Source: Gammaproteobacteria bacterium (GTDB lineage Bacteria > Pseudomonadota > Gammaproteobacteria > Enterobacterales > Neiellaceae). Taken from it: a stretch of 49,523 nucleotides of DNA. Under the pieces are notes generated by a model. That model saw only the letters and a program-made list of their open reading frames with translations. It had not been told where the DNA came from and did no database searches. Within the stretch, counting starts at the first letter, position 1. Every line of letters starts with the position of its first letter. Location of the stretch: assembly GCA_017425245.1 (NCBI GenBank), contig JAFOOX010000047.1, positions 1-49,523 on the forward strand, written 5' to 3'. The translations under genes were made by a program, and so were the position numbers. This document shows, one piece after another, positions 1 to 8,037 of this stretch.

Positions 1-15
1 AGCGACCAGGCCGAG

Positions 16-837
16 GTGATCGAGGTTACGGATGGCGATGCGGGGAGCGGGCATGATGGGCGACCTGCAAAAAGCAGTAATAGATCAAAACAGCCGATCG
101 CCGTCAAGCCCCGGAAATGGGAAAATCAGGTGCGGAATGACGGATATATGGTGGCGCTCAATACCAAAATGTTTCAGGTCGAACAACGCATGCTCGCGGA
201 CATACTTCAAGTCCGACAGCGCATCGGTATACTGTTAACCAGGCGGCCGGATGACTACTTTGTGGAGTCCGCAGTTTACTGTTGCCTGCATCAAGATGAC
301 CCATGCTACCTGGAAGGCCAGTCAAATATTTTGTGTATGCTCACAATGGACTGGAGAGACGAAGTTAAGGACCACAAATATAAAAATATCAATTGGGGCG
401 CAGGCAAGCAGTGGCCTCCAGAAGCAGACCATCAAACCGACAGCGCGCTGATATACGCGTGGGACGCACTTAGACTTCATCATCAATGGGCGCCAGAACC
501 GCACAGTGTACTGCTGCAGACCCTGTTGTGGGCAATGGTTCGCAACGTGCGCAGAGATGAATCGTCGATCTGGCTTAGCAATATTCTTCGGCTCGGTGAA
601 TTTCATTATGAGATCAAGGTTAGGCTCACCGACGGCGAAGATCTGTCAGTGACCTATCCCTCTCGATTGCACGCATTGTCGTCAAAGGCCGGAAGCCCCC
701 CGTTAAAGCATCAATGGCCAAGTGAGTATCGCTACACGCCCATTAGTATGAAGAGATATCGCGCTCCGTCGGAGGATTTCGACCAAGGCCGCAGTAGATC
801 AGTGGCTATCCTCCCAAAGGAGGCGTGCAGACGCTAA
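16..837 (+). CDS. Hypothetical protein, possibly truncated by the window edge
   Basis: The reading frame is open to the left edge of the window, so the GTG at 16 is only the first visible start; the gene may begin upstream, or at the ATG near 149. The 273-residue product is rich in Trp, His, Tyr and Cys (for example YFVESAVYCCLHQDD and MDWRDEVKDHKYKN). It has no signal peptide or membrane segment that I can see. I do not recognise the family. Codon use includes several ATA and AAA/AAT-rich stretches unlike the GC-rich core genes, which suggests recent transfer with the island. Confidence 0.6.
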   Translation: MIEVTDGDAGSGHDGRPAKSSNRSKQPIAVKPRKWENQVRNDGYMVALNTKMFQVEQRMLADILQVRQRIGILLTRRPDDYFVESAVYCCLHQDDPCYLEGQSNILCMLTMDWRDEVKDHKYKNINWGAGKQWPPEADHQTDSALIYAWDALRLHHQWAPEPHSVLLQTLLWAMVRNVRRDESSIWLSNILRLGEFHYEIKVRLTDGEDLSVTYPSRLHALSSKAGSPPLKHQWPSEYRYTPISMKRYRAPSEDFDQGRSRSVAILPKEACRR

Positions 838-920
838 GGCTTTCAGTACTACTGTTCCCAGTTGCCAAAAACACCACCCATGTGAGCCTGTGACCGTCAA
901 CCACGCCACAGGAGCATGAC

Positions 921-1187
921 ATGAACGAATCACTAGAGGCCCCGGTTAAGATTTATCTCCGCACAGCGCTGATCGGCGGCGATCACGCTCTAGTTGCGGA
1001 TCTGATGAAACAGACGGGTCCGGAGGCCGTTGCTGAGCTGGTCGACGAAATCATCGATCTGCCGCCCCCGGCTACCGGTGCCGCCCGGCATCACTGCGTC
1101 TGCCAGCAGGTGACCCGCACCTGGCAGCTTGCGCTACAACAGTACCAGCGCGATCAGCGGCGGGTCGATCACGACACCGATCGCTAA
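921..1187 (+). CDS. Small hypothetical protein (88 aa)
   Basis: An ATG at 921 follows an AGGAG Shine-Dalgarno with about six bases of spacing, so the start is well supported. The product is acidic in its first half (LVADLMKQTGPEAVAELVDE, predicted helical) and basic, Gln/Arg-rich in its second half (QVTRTWQLALQQYQRD). There is no membrane segment and I do not recognise a family. It precedes the RHH-like gene at 1221 by 33 bases on the same strand, so the two may share a transcript. It is probably island cargo or an island regulator; no function is assigned. Confidence 0.6.
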   Translation: MNESLEAPVKIYLRTALIGGDHALVADLMKQTGPEAVAELVDEIIDLPPPATGAARHHCVCQQVTRTWQLALQQYQRDQRRVDHDTDR

Positions 1188-1220
1188 ACTTGTCTAACAA
1201 GCACCAACCGCGGGATCGCT

Positions 1221-1562
1221 ATGGCGAGACAACAGAAAAAGGTCAAGCACGCTGAGGAGATCGACAGCAGCCCGGCCGGTATTGCGAGAGCATTCTGTGT
1301 CAAAGGCAACGCCGATGCCGAGATCGCCATTGCTCGTACTCGCATCTGTCGAGGTGGTGTCAGTATCTCTTTTATCAAGAGCCTACTGCCACCCCCTGCC
1401 CCTGCCGCCCCACCAACCACCCGCATCACACTTGAGCTGCCAGCCGCTGTGGCCGCTCAACTGCGCGATCTGGTCAGCAGTGGCAGTTTTGCTGATGAGC
1501 AGAGTGCGGTGGCTGCAGCGATTGAGGCCTATGTCCAGCATCTGGGTCAACCAGCAGACTGA
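1221..1562 (+). CDS. Small protein with a ribbon-helix-helix-like C-terminus
   Basis: The 113-residue product has a basic N-terminal part, a Pro-rich linker (LLPPPAPAAPPTT) and a C-terminal segment of about 45 residues reading RITLELPAAVAAQLRDLV then SFADEQSAVAAAIEAYV. A short beta strand followed by two helices of this kind is the pattern of CopG/Arc/ParD-type DNA-binding folds. The role as a regulator or antitoxin-like protein is inferred from that pattern only; no toxin partner is evident beside it. The Shine-Dalgarno before the ATG is weak (GGGATCG). It converges on the small membrane gene ending at 1564. Confidence 0.55.
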   Translation: MARQQKKVKHAEEIDSSPAGIARAFCVKGNADAEIAIARTRICRGGVSISFIKSLLPPPAPAAPPTTRITLELPAAVAAQLRDLVSSGSFADEQSAVAAAIEAYVQHLGQPAD

Positions 1563-1563
1563 G

Positions 1564-1794
1564 TCACGGCGCCAGCCAACTTCCAACCAGCGCAACAACC
1601 AGTAGTGGCAACAATAGCGGCCACACCGATCGGGCCTCGGCTTTTGCCGGGCGAATTCGGTGCTGGTGCCAATCACGGCCGACCAGAGTAGGCGCCGCAA
1701 CCAGCTGAACCCGACGCGGCAGGCGGCGAGCAGGTTCAGCCACGCGGCGGCACTGGATGGTCGGGGTAAAACGGGGGCTGGCGAGATCGTGCAT
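1564..1794 (-). CDS. 76-aa single-TM small protein, LVGRDW family, island copy
   Basis: The minus-strand ATG at 1794 gives a 76-residue product starting MHD, with a Cys at 15, a PR pair at 26-27, an LVGRDW motif near residue 37, a basic linker and a hydrophobic C-terminal segment (about 57-75, WPLLLPLLVVALVGSWL). It looks like a tail-anchored membrane protein. The frame stays open upstream to 1872, but the MHD start is chosen because a second gene at 7320-7550 encodes a protein of exactly the same length with the same MHD start, Cys15, PR pair, VGRDW motif and C-terminal segment. No Shine-Dalgarno is obvious here. I do not recognise the family. Confidence 0.6.
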   Translation of the reverse strand: MHDLASPRFTPTIQCRRVAEPARRLPRRVQLVAAPTLVGRDWHQHRIRPAKAEARSVWPLLLPLLVVALVGSWLAP

Positions 1795-2047
1795 GGCGGC
1801 GAATCCGTTGGTGTCGATGGCACTATCTTCAACGCGCTCGAGGCCGCCTGCGAGTGACGCGTTTTCGGGCATGTCGCCAGATCAGGCAGATGCCCTGCCT
1901 ACCGCGTTGCCAGCTTTAGCCCTCATGAGAAGGTGATGCTCTGGCAACGGCGGAGCGAGCACGATGACGAGGGTTGCGACGATCTCTAAAGAGAAGGCAA
2001 GCGGGTTAATCCATTGGAGAGGCGACAACTGGCACAAGGGCCTCGAT

Positions 2048-2335
2048 ATGTCTCTCTCCACCGATCAAATTCTGAATTACTGCTCTGGCGAGCTGGGGGC
2101 AGCAACACTGCTCACCGCCGCCAGCCTGACCGAAATCTACGGCCCAACCCTGGGCATCGACGATGTCGCGGCAGTGATCAAAATCCGCCGGCAATCATTG
2201 TTGCAGCAGCTGAGTGACCAACGCTGTGAGGTGCCGATGGTGAAAACCGGCAAAGCATGGGTTATCACCGCCAGTGCTTTCGCTTTGTATCTGCATGGCA
2301 TCAACCCCACGAGCGCTAAACCAAGGCGGCGCTGA
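2048..2335 (+). CDS. Excisionase-like winged-HTH DNA-binding protein
   Basis: From the ATG at 2048 the product is 95 residues. Its second half reads GIDDVAAVIKIRRQSLLQQL, then VKTGKAWVITASAFALYL. This follows the layout of AlpA/Xis-type winged helices: a helix-turn-helix, then a wing with a short basic turn and a helix ending in a Y-L pair. It ends 28 bases from the convergent integrase gene at 2363, so a recombination directionality factor or island regulator is a reasonable inference. An alternative ATG at 1964, preceded by GGAG, would add 28 residues. The family call is by pattern only. Confidence 0.5.
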   Translation: MSLSTDQILNYCSGELGAATLLTAASLTEIYGPTLGIDDVAAVIKIRRQSLLQQLSDQRCEVPMVKTGKAWVITASAFALYLHGINPTSAKPRRR

Positions 2336-2362
2336 GTTCGCTGATCTGGCTTTAGCGGGTGG

Positions 2363-3475
2363 CTAACCACCCGCTGAGGCTTTAATCGCAACGCTGCGAT
2401 TGGGTGCCGTACGCGCCGTCAGATCTGCGGCGTAGCTGACCATATCAGGGTGCGTGTAGCGCGCCAGTGACGTGAAATCATCGTGGCCCGTAGCAGCCGC
2501 GACCAAGCGGGGATCGCTCCCGGCATCAGCCTCCCGGCTACAAAAAGCGTGGCGCGCCGCATGCAGCCTCAGCTGCGGATCATCCACCACGGAGCGCAGC
2601 CGCCGAACGGCAGTGGACAGTGAGTGCGGATCGCTCCAGGGCCAGATCTGGCCACCACTGCGACGATCCACCTCACGTTTGGCGCAGATCAGCCGCAGAA
2701 TGGCCCGCGCCCGGCGCGATAGCGGCACCTGTCGGCCGCACCGAGTGTCATCCGGCGCCAAGCGCCAGTCATTTTTATCTCTCTGAATAACATAGAGATA
2801 GCGACGCCAGTCGATGTTGCTAGCCTGCATCTGGCAGATCTCGCTACGGCGCATGCCTGTCTCGATGGCAAAGAGCAGGGCGTACGGGGCCAGCGTGCGA
2901 GACCTTGGCCCCCGCTGGCGGACCTTGGCCTCAACCGCTGGGCTAATGGTAGCGGTACGCTGACGGTCTGCGCCGATCAGCAGTCGTAGCAGCTTGAGAT
3001 TTTGCCTCACCGCGTCAAACGGCGATGGCGGCAGCTGGTGCTTCCACAAATGGTGCGCAGCATGCCAAACGTCTGCGAGCAGACGTAGTTCTTTAACGGC
3101 GGTGGCTGCTGTAACCCCCTCATCCACCAATCGGCCGCGAAACAGCGCTGTCCAGTAATCGACATCAAGTGCGGCGGCCGGCAGATCACCGACACGACGG
3201 GAGATGGCGCTTAGCCGACAGGCATCCGAGCGTTGGCTGCTCACAGCCCTGAGCGGCACCAGTTCGTCAATGAATCTGTCGATCAAGGTTGAAAACGCCA
3301 GATCATCAACGGCGGGCTGCTGCCGGTAAACGCCGTTGCGAATGGCGGACTCGGTGTCACGCGCCCAACACTCTGCGGCTCGCTTTGAGGAGAAGGTCTG
3401 TGATAGCCCACGGGGCGCACCTTTGCAGCGGATCTGTACCTGATAGCGGCCGTTGCGGCAGCGGATCGTAGCCAT
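2363..3475 (-). CDS. Tyrosine recombinase / phage-type integrase (copy 1)
   Basis: A 370-residue site-specific recombinase acting on island att sites. The N-terminus (MATIRCRNGRYQVQIR) is the DUF4102-like/SAM-like DNA-binding start also seen in the neighbouring integrase. The catalytic domain shows the first Arg in TGMRRSEICQ, the HxxR box in HAARHAFCSREAD, the third His in ATGHDD and the nucleophilic Tyr in LARYTHPD. The frame extends upstream to 3550, but the start at 3475 aligns with its paralogue and removes an unrelated 25-residue leader. It lies downstream of, and in the same orientation as, the second integrase. It looks intact. Confidence 0.85.
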   Translation of the reverse strand: MATIRCRNGRYQVQIRCKGAPRGLSQTFSSKRAAECWARDTESAIRNGVYRQQPAVDDLAFSTLIDRFIDELVPLRAVSSQRSDACRLSAISRRVGDLPAAALDVDYWTALFRGRLVDEGVTAATAVKELRLLADVWHAAHHLWKHQLPPSPFDAVRQNLKLLRLLIGADRQRTATISPAVEAKVRQRGPRSRTLAPYALLFAIETGMRRSEICQMQASNIDWRRYLYVIQRDKNDWRLAPDDTRCGRQVPLSRRARAILRLICAKREVDRRSGGQIWPWSDPHSLSTAVRRLRSVVDDPQLRLHAARHAFCSREADAGSDPRLVAAATGHDDFTSLARYTHPDMVSYAADLTARTAPNRSVAIKASAGG

Positions 3476-3600
3476 ATGCGATGGACCTGTGTGGTGGTTA
3501 CCTGATCGCAACGGATTAACCCGCACTGGCCGCCATGGCCTTTTTGACATTTATTTAGTTTATGAAGCTGCGACTTCCATTAACGGCATTGATGGCAAGA

Positions 3601-3637
3601 AGGTCGACTCAAGGCAGGTTCTCGCCTTGGCCGACCT
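3601..3637 (-). terminator. Hairpin downstream of integrase copy 2
   Basis: AGGTCG pairs with CGACCT and, inside it, CAAGGC pairs with GCCTTG around an 8-base loop. The hairpin sits 14 bases past the stop codon of the upstream integrase on the minus strand. The U-tract after it is poor, so termination is plausible but not certain. Confidence 0.4.
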
Positions 3638-3650
3638 ACTTTTCGCCCGC

Positions 3651-4733
3651 TTAACGGCGTCGCTCCGCCTGCTCTGACTGACTCAGGGCATCGGCATAGC
3701 GACCCATGTCAGGGTGGGTGTAGCGCATCAAGATGCGCGGATCGCTGTGACCAACGGCAGACGCCACCAGCCGCGCATCTCGCCCGCGATCTGCTTCGCG
3801 CGAGCAAAAGCCGTGGCGGGCATTGTGCAAAATTAGATCGGGATCCTGTAGTGCGCCCCGTAAGCGCCGGATCGCCGTGGTGAGCGAATGCGGGTCGCGC
3901 CACGGCCACACCGGCATGTCGCTGTGACGATCGATGTTGCGCAGGTAGAGCACCAACCGCAGGATCGCCCTCGCTCGGAACGACAGTGGGATGCGGCGGC
4001 CCAGGCGGCTGTCGCCATCCGCCAACCGCCAGTCCGACTTATCGCGGCAAAGGCGATAGATCCGGGCATCCCAGTCAATGCGGTTAGCCGTCATGGCGCA
4101 CAGCTCGCCGCGCCGCATCCCCGTTTGGTCAGCAAATAAAAGCGCATACAGGGCCAGACTGCGGCGCTTGGGTGCCAGCTGCCGCGCCCGCAGCAGGGTG
4201 TGATCGGCAATAGTGCCGGTGCGCCGCCGATCGGCCCCAACCAGCAGCCTCAGCCTTGTCATGGCATCGCGGACAATCGGAAAGGGCAGTGGCGGCATCG
4301 GCAGCTGCCAGAGGGTTTCAGCACAGCGCCAGACATCACTCATCAGCTGCAGCTCTTTCACCACCGTGGCTGCCGAGACGCCATCCTGCTCTAGCCGCTG
4401 GCGAAAAAAGGCTAACCATCCAACCGCATCAAGGGCCGATAGCGCACGCCCGTCCAGCCGCTTGGCCAATGCCAGTAGCCGCGCTCGCTCCGGCGCCCGG
4501 CTGCTTGGTGCCCGACAGGGGGTTACTTCGTCGATAAAGCGCCTGATCAGATCTGAGATCAGCTGCTCTGACAGCTGCCTGGGGTGGCGATACTCGCCGT
4601 CGATCAGCTGCTGCTCGGTGGCGCGGGCCCAGCGCTCAGCCGCGCTTTTGCTGGTAAAGGTGCGGCTGGCCGTCTGCCCGGCGCAGCGCACCTGCGCTTG
4701 CCAGCGGTCTCCACGTTTACGAATGGTGGCCAT
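3651..4733 (-). CDS. Tyrosine recombinase / phage-type integrase (copy 2)
   Basis: A 360-residue integrase, paralogous to the one at 2363-3475 along its whole length (MATIRKRGDRWQAQVR start; TGMRRGELCA; HNARHGFCSREAD; AVGHSD; LMRYTHPD). All catalytic positions (R, HxxR, H, Y) are present. The start is well supported by GGAGGTG a few bases upstream. The gene begins about 180 bases from the tRNA-Val 3' fragment, with transcription pointing away from it into the island. This is the normal place for the integrase that uses that att site, so it is the likelier active integrase of this island. Confidence 0.9.
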   Translation of the reverse strand: MATIRKRGDRWQAQVRCAGQTASRTFTSKSAAERWARATEQQLIDGEYRHPRQLSEQLISDLIRRFIDEVTPCRAPSSRAPERARLLALAKRLDGRALSALDAVGWLAFFRQRLEQDGVSAATVVKELQLMSDVWRCAETLWQLPMPPLPFPIVRDAMTRLRLLVGADRRRTGTIADHTLLRARQLAPKRRSLALYALLFADQTGMRRGELCAMTANRIDWDARIYRLCRDKSDWRLADGDSRLGRRIPLSFRARAILRLVLYLRNIDRHSDMPVWPWRDPHSLTTAIRRLRGALQDPDLILHNARHGFCSREADRGRDARLVASAVGHSDPRILMRYTHPDMGRYADALSQSEQAERRR

Positions 4734-4910
4734 GGGGCACCTCCACCATGACCTGACAGGCGCCCAAGAGCGCCGTTTCGGGATTCGATTGTTGTGACTG
4801 GGATCGATGCATCTGCGCCTCCATCACCCCAAAATGGTGTGACAACGTTGTGACAGGGCGCCATTTGCCGAAAATAAAGGCTTTAAATCATTGCGTTACA
4901 AAGGTGATCA

Positions 4911-4960
4911 GTGCTTTCACACGGCAGGGGTCGTTGGTTCGAGTCCAATACCGTCCACCA
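4911..4960 (+). other. 3' half of tRNA-Val(CAC): island attachment site
   Basis: The sequence folds as the 3' part of a tRNA: an anticodon loop TTCACAC (4916-4922, anticodon CAC at 4918-4920), anticodon-stem 3' strand 4923-4927, variable GGGTC, T stem GTTGG/CCAAT around TTCGAGT, acceptor 3' strand ACCGTCC (4950-4956), discriminator A and CCA (4958-4960). The D arm and 5' acceptor strand (expected GGACGGT) are absent, and base 4911 mismatches its partner 4927, so the duplicated core probably starts at 4912. It is a direct-repeat att site left by integration, not a functional tRNA gene. Confidence 0.85.
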
Positions 4961-5050
4961 CTTCCTGTCTGCAACAAACTCACTCATTGATCACTAAAGC
5001 CAGTTTGGCTACTGCTGTCTCTTTACCCACGACTCGTCCCCTCGTCGCTT

Positions 5051-5056
5051 TATAAT
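5051..5056 (+). promoter_or_regulatory. Candidate -10 box for dinG
   Basis: A perfect TATAAT lies 31 bases before the dinG ATG, with only a weak -35 upstream. No LexA-type CTGT-N8-ACAG site is visible here, although dinG is SOS-controlled in E. coli. Confidence 0.4.
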
Positions 5057-5087
5057 TGCGCCACTCATTGCCCTGCCCGGTACCTCG

Positions 5088-7223
5088 ATGCTGACCAACG
5101 CCCACAAATCCGCCATCAACGATGCCTACCGAGCCATGCGCGACCAGCTGCCCGGCTTTGCCAAGCGCAACAGCCAGCTAGCCATGATTGGTGATGTGGC
5201 TCAGACGGTGGCCAGTGGCCAGCAGGCTATGGCAGTCATCGAAGCGGGCACCGGCCTCGGCAAGTCGATGAGTTACTGTCTGGGTGCCATTCCGGTCGCC
5301 CTCGCGGAAGGCAAGCGGGTGATCATCAGCACCAATACCATCGCCCTGCAGGAACAGCTGTTTGCCAAGGATCTGCCGTTCTTTGCCGGCCTGCTGAGCC
5401 GGCCACTGCAGGTGGCGCTGGCCAAAGGCAGCAGCCGCTACGCCTGCCCACAGCGCATGCTCAGCAGCGCTGCTCCGGCAGCAGCGGAAGAGGAGAGCAG
5501 TGGCCTGCTGTTTGCCGAACTGGCCAGCCAGCGCGCCGATCCGCTGGTCGAAGAGGATGTAGAACGTCTGTATAAACAACTGGCCAGCAAGCGCTGGTCG
5601 GGTGATCTGGATGAGTTGGAGCGTCACCCCTCTGTTGCCGTGCTGAAACGGGTCGCCCGCGATCGCCACAGCTGTCTCAAGCGCAGCTGTCCGCAGTTCA
5701 ACGACTGCCCCTTCTATGCTGCGCGCAAAACCCTGCAGCAAGCCGATGTAATTGTCACCAACCACGCCCTGCTGCTGGCCGATACCGGTGGTGGTGAGAG
5801 TGGCGGCCGCATTTTGGCCAGTGGCCGCAGCAGCCAGAGCGACGACGACAGCAGTTTTGGCGGCGGCCTTGACAACTGCGTGGTGATCATTGATGAGGCC
5901 CACAATCTGCCAGCGGTGGCCAGTGACAGCTTCGCCTTCCATTACAGTCTGAAGCAGAGTCTGGGCTGGATCACCGCACTGCCCCGCATTGCCCGCCTGC
6001 TCGGCCGCTCTGCCATCGCGGCCAAATGCCAGGGCGATGGCGAGACGCTGCTCAGCGAAGGGCCGCGTCTGCTCGATGCCACCCACGATGTACGCCATCT
6101 GCTTGAATCCCTGCCGCTGGCGCCACAGTTGCTCGACAGTGGTGTCTACCGCTTTGACCACGCCCGCCTGCCGACCGAGCTCGACGCGCCCCTGAGCAAC
6201 GCCTTTGGCACGGCCAGCGCACTAAACAAGGCGCTTACGCGCATCATCAGTCAGGCCAACAGCGCCATTGATGGCGATCGCGGACTGGCGAGCGGTTTGT
6301 CATCGCTACTCGCCAATTGCATCTTCGCCCAACAACGGCTGGAGTTTGCTGCCTCGGCCATGGCCATGCTGCTTAGCCCGCCTGCGACGGACCAGCTGGC
6401 CCGCCATGCCGCCTGGGTGGAACGTGAAGAAACCGGGGAGGTGCGGCTGCACGCCGCCGAGATCAACGCAGGGGGCCGGCTGCGCAGCAGCCTGTTTGAA
6501 CGGGTACATGCCACCATCCTCACCTCCGCCACCTTGCGCACGCTGGGCAATTATCAACGCTTCTGCCAACGGGCCGGGATCCATGGTGATCTCAAGGTCC
6601 GTTTTGCCACCTACGAGTCGCCCTTCCCTTATGACGAATCAACGCTGCTACTCGCCCGCCAGGGACATGATCCGAGCAGCCGCGCCCACCGCGAGGCGAT
6701 GGCTCAAGCCATTCCGCAACTGGCAGCCCATGAGCGGGGCAGCCTGGTAATCTTCACCAGCAAGGCAGCCATGCGTGAAACCTACGAGCTGTTGCCTGCA
6801 GAATTCGCGCAGCGAGTGTTGATGCAGGGCGAGCTGAGCAAGAGCGCGATCATTCGCCGCCACGGCGAGACCATCGCCAGTGGCCAGCCCAGCGTCATCT
6901 TTGGCCTGTTTTCCTTTGCCGAAGGGGTCGACCTGAAAAACGAGCTGTGCACGCTCGTCTGCCTCGACAAGCTGCCGTTCCAGTCGCTGGCGGATCAGGT
7001 CTTGCTGGCCGAATCGGAGGTACTGGAGGCACAAGGACGTAGCCCCTTTGTCGAGATCATGCTGCCGGAGTGCTCTGCCCGCTTACGCCAGATTGTCGGC
7101 CGCTTGATCCGCACCGAGCAGGACCGGGGCACAGTGGTGATCTTCGATGAACGTCTGACCACCAAGAGCTATGGCAAACGGCTACTGGCATCACTGCCCG
7201 CATTCCGCCATGAAGCACTCTAG
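5088..7223 (+). CDS. dinG: ATP-dependent DNA helicase DinG
   Basis: A 711-residue XPD-like superfamily 2 helicase (E. coli DinG is 716) that unwinds DNA 5' to 3', including R-loops and recombination intermediates. The Walker A motif is AGTGLGKS (53-60) and the DEAH box lies near 269-272 (IIDEAHNLP). Four cysteines at 120, 196, 201 and 207 match the [4Fe-4S] ligands of E. coli DinG (120, 194, 199, 205). The C-terminal helicase half includes FGLFSFAEGVDLK and QIVGRLIRTEQDRG. It is the first core gene after the island att site. The damage-response gene yebG lies nearby in the opposite orientation. Confidence 0.95.
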   Translation: MLTNAHKSAINDAYRAMRDQLPGFAKRNSQLAMIGDVAQTVASGQQAMAVIEAGTGLGKSMSYCLGAIPVALAEGKRVIISTNTIALQEQLFAKDLPFFAGLLSRPLQVALAKGSSRYACPQRMLSSAAPAAAEEESSGLLFAELASQRADPLVEEDVERLYKQLASKRWSGDLDELERHPSVAVLKRVARDRHSCLKRSCPQFNDCPFYAARKTLQQADVIVTNHALLLADTGGGESGGRILASGRSSQSDDDSSFGGGLDNCVVIIDEAHNLPAVASDSFAFHYSLKQSLGWITALPRIARLLGRSAIAAKCQGDGETLLSEGPRLLDATHDVRHLLESLPLAPQLLDSGVYRFDHARLPTELDAPLSNAFGTASALNKALTRIISQANSAIDGDRGLASGLSSLLANCIFAQQRLEFAASAMAMLLSPPATDQLARHAAWVEREETGEVRLHAAEINAGGRLRSSLFERVHATILTSATLRTLGNYQRFCQRAGIHGDLKVRFATYESPFPYDESTLLLARQGHDPSSRAHREAMAQAIPQLAAHERGSLVIFTSKAAMRETYELLPAEFAQRVLMQGELSKSAIIRRHGETIASGQPSVIFGLFSFAEGVDLKNELCTLVCLDKLPFQSLADQVLLAESEVLEAQGRSPFVEIMLPECSARLRQIVGRLIRTEQDRGTVVIFDERLTTKSYGKRLLASLPAFRHEAL

Positions 7224-7319
7224 CCACTGGCAGAGGCTGGTCCAGAGATGCGTACTGGCGCATTCGCAGCAGAGACAAAGACTCGCATGCGGGTCTGGGG
7301 TTCGCTGTCGACCACGGCC

Positions 7320-7550
7320 TCAACCAACTAAGGTTCCTGCAACCGCCTGCACCACCGGCAACAACAGCAACAGCCACAGCGCGCGCCTGCCATGACGCGG
7401 TGCAGGGCGCGACCGCGCCACCCAGTCCCGTCCAACCAGAGGCGACGTGCGATTGCCCAAAGCGATTTGACGCGGTTGACGCACATCCAGCTCACCAAGA
7501 CGCAAACACTGCTGACGTAACGGACGATAGGGTTCAGACCAGTCGTGCAT
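7320..7550 (-). CDS. 76-aa single-TM small protein, LVGRDW family, chromosomal copy
   Basis: The minus-strand ATG at 7550 is preceded by a strong GGGAGGAG Shine-Dalgarno. The 76-residue product starts MHDW, has Cys15, Glu20, Arg24, the PR pair at 26-27, PLVGRDW near residue 37, an Arg-rich linker and a C-terminal hydrophobic helix (about 59-75, WLLLLLPVVQAVAGTLV). These features line up with the island protein at 1564-1794. It lies 86 bases downstream of yebG on the same strand with no clear terminator between, so it could be read from the LexA-controlled yebG promoter. The function is unknown; a tail-anchored topology is inferred. Confidence 0.75.
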   Translation of the reverse strand: MHDWSEPYRPLRQQCLRLGELDVRQPRQIALGNRTSPLVGRDWVARSRPAPRHGRRALWLLLLLPVVQAVAGTLVG

Positions 7551-7636
7551 AACTCCTCCCTCAACCACATTGGCAGCACAGCCGCCGAACTGATGCCAGC
7601 CCCCACAGCTCGGACCAGCGCTCTTGTTGCTCACCC

Positions 7637-7981
7637 TCAGTCAGCAACATCGCTGCCAGCGGCCACAGCCAGACTGGTTACCACCGCCGCCTTGGTTTTA
7701 CGTTCGGGACGCTTGTCTGCGCCATCATCGCTCTTGCTGCTGCGCTTGGCGCCAAGCGCCAGCAGCAGATCGTCACGACGCTTGGACAAGGCGATAGCCA
7801 CATCCTCCAGTGCCCGCTCATCCAGCTGTACGCCAGCCCCCGTCAACACCTCGGTCAATAGCGGTGACAGCGCCTCCGCCTGATCAAGCATCTTGTCGTA
7901 AGCCCGTGCTTCCGCTTCCGAGATCGTTTCGAGCATGCGAACACCCTTCCGAGTCACCACATAGATCACTTCAACAGCCAT
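7637..7981 (-). CDS. yebG: YebG family DNA damage-inducible protein
   Basis: The product begins MAVEVIYVVTRKGVRMLETISEAEARAYDKMLDQAE, which follows the conserved N-terminus of the YebG family (MAVEVKYVV... KEADAYDKMLD in E. coli). At 114 residues it is a little longer than E. coli YebG (96). YebG is a small SOS-regulated protein of unclear biochemical role. The last 40 residues are low-complexity, Lys/Ser/Asp-rich. A consensus LexA box 57 bases upstream of the ATG supports both the identity and damage induction. The next gene on the strand is the small LVGRDW protein. Confidence 0.9.
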   Translation of the reverse strand: MAVEVIYVVTRKGVRMLETISEAEARAYDKMLDQAEALSPLLTEVLTGAGVQLDERALEDVAIALSKRRDDLLLALGAKRSSKSDDGADKRPERKTKAAVVTSLAVAAGSDVAD

Positions 7982-8037
7982 GGTTTGCCCTCTTCATCAG
8001 CCTGGACGGCAGATTCAATACGCACCAACTGCGCAAA

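Larger units (their letters stand above)
1..4960. mobile_element. Right end of an integrative genomic island (partial)
   Basis: Two tyrosine integrase genes lie just inside a 3' tRNA-Val fragment at 4911-4960, the classic layout of an island integrated at the 3' end of a tRNA gene. Core genes (dinG onward) start right after it. The genes inside are small, mostly unrecognised, and one (16-837) is visibly AT-richer than its surroundings. Because the fragment is the 3' part of a plus-strand tRNA, the intact tRNA and the other island end should lie left of the window. I see no second copy of the fragment in 1-4900. Cargo and mobility are unknown. Confidence 0.8.

Noticed and set aside
4911..4960. 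Complete functional tRNA gene
   Set aside because: The D arm and 5' acceptor strand are missing; sequence 5' of 4912 does not pair with the acceptor 3' strand.
4961..5087. LexA operator upstream of dinG
   Set aside because: Expected from E. coli, but no CTGT-N8-ACAG motif is visible in this interval.
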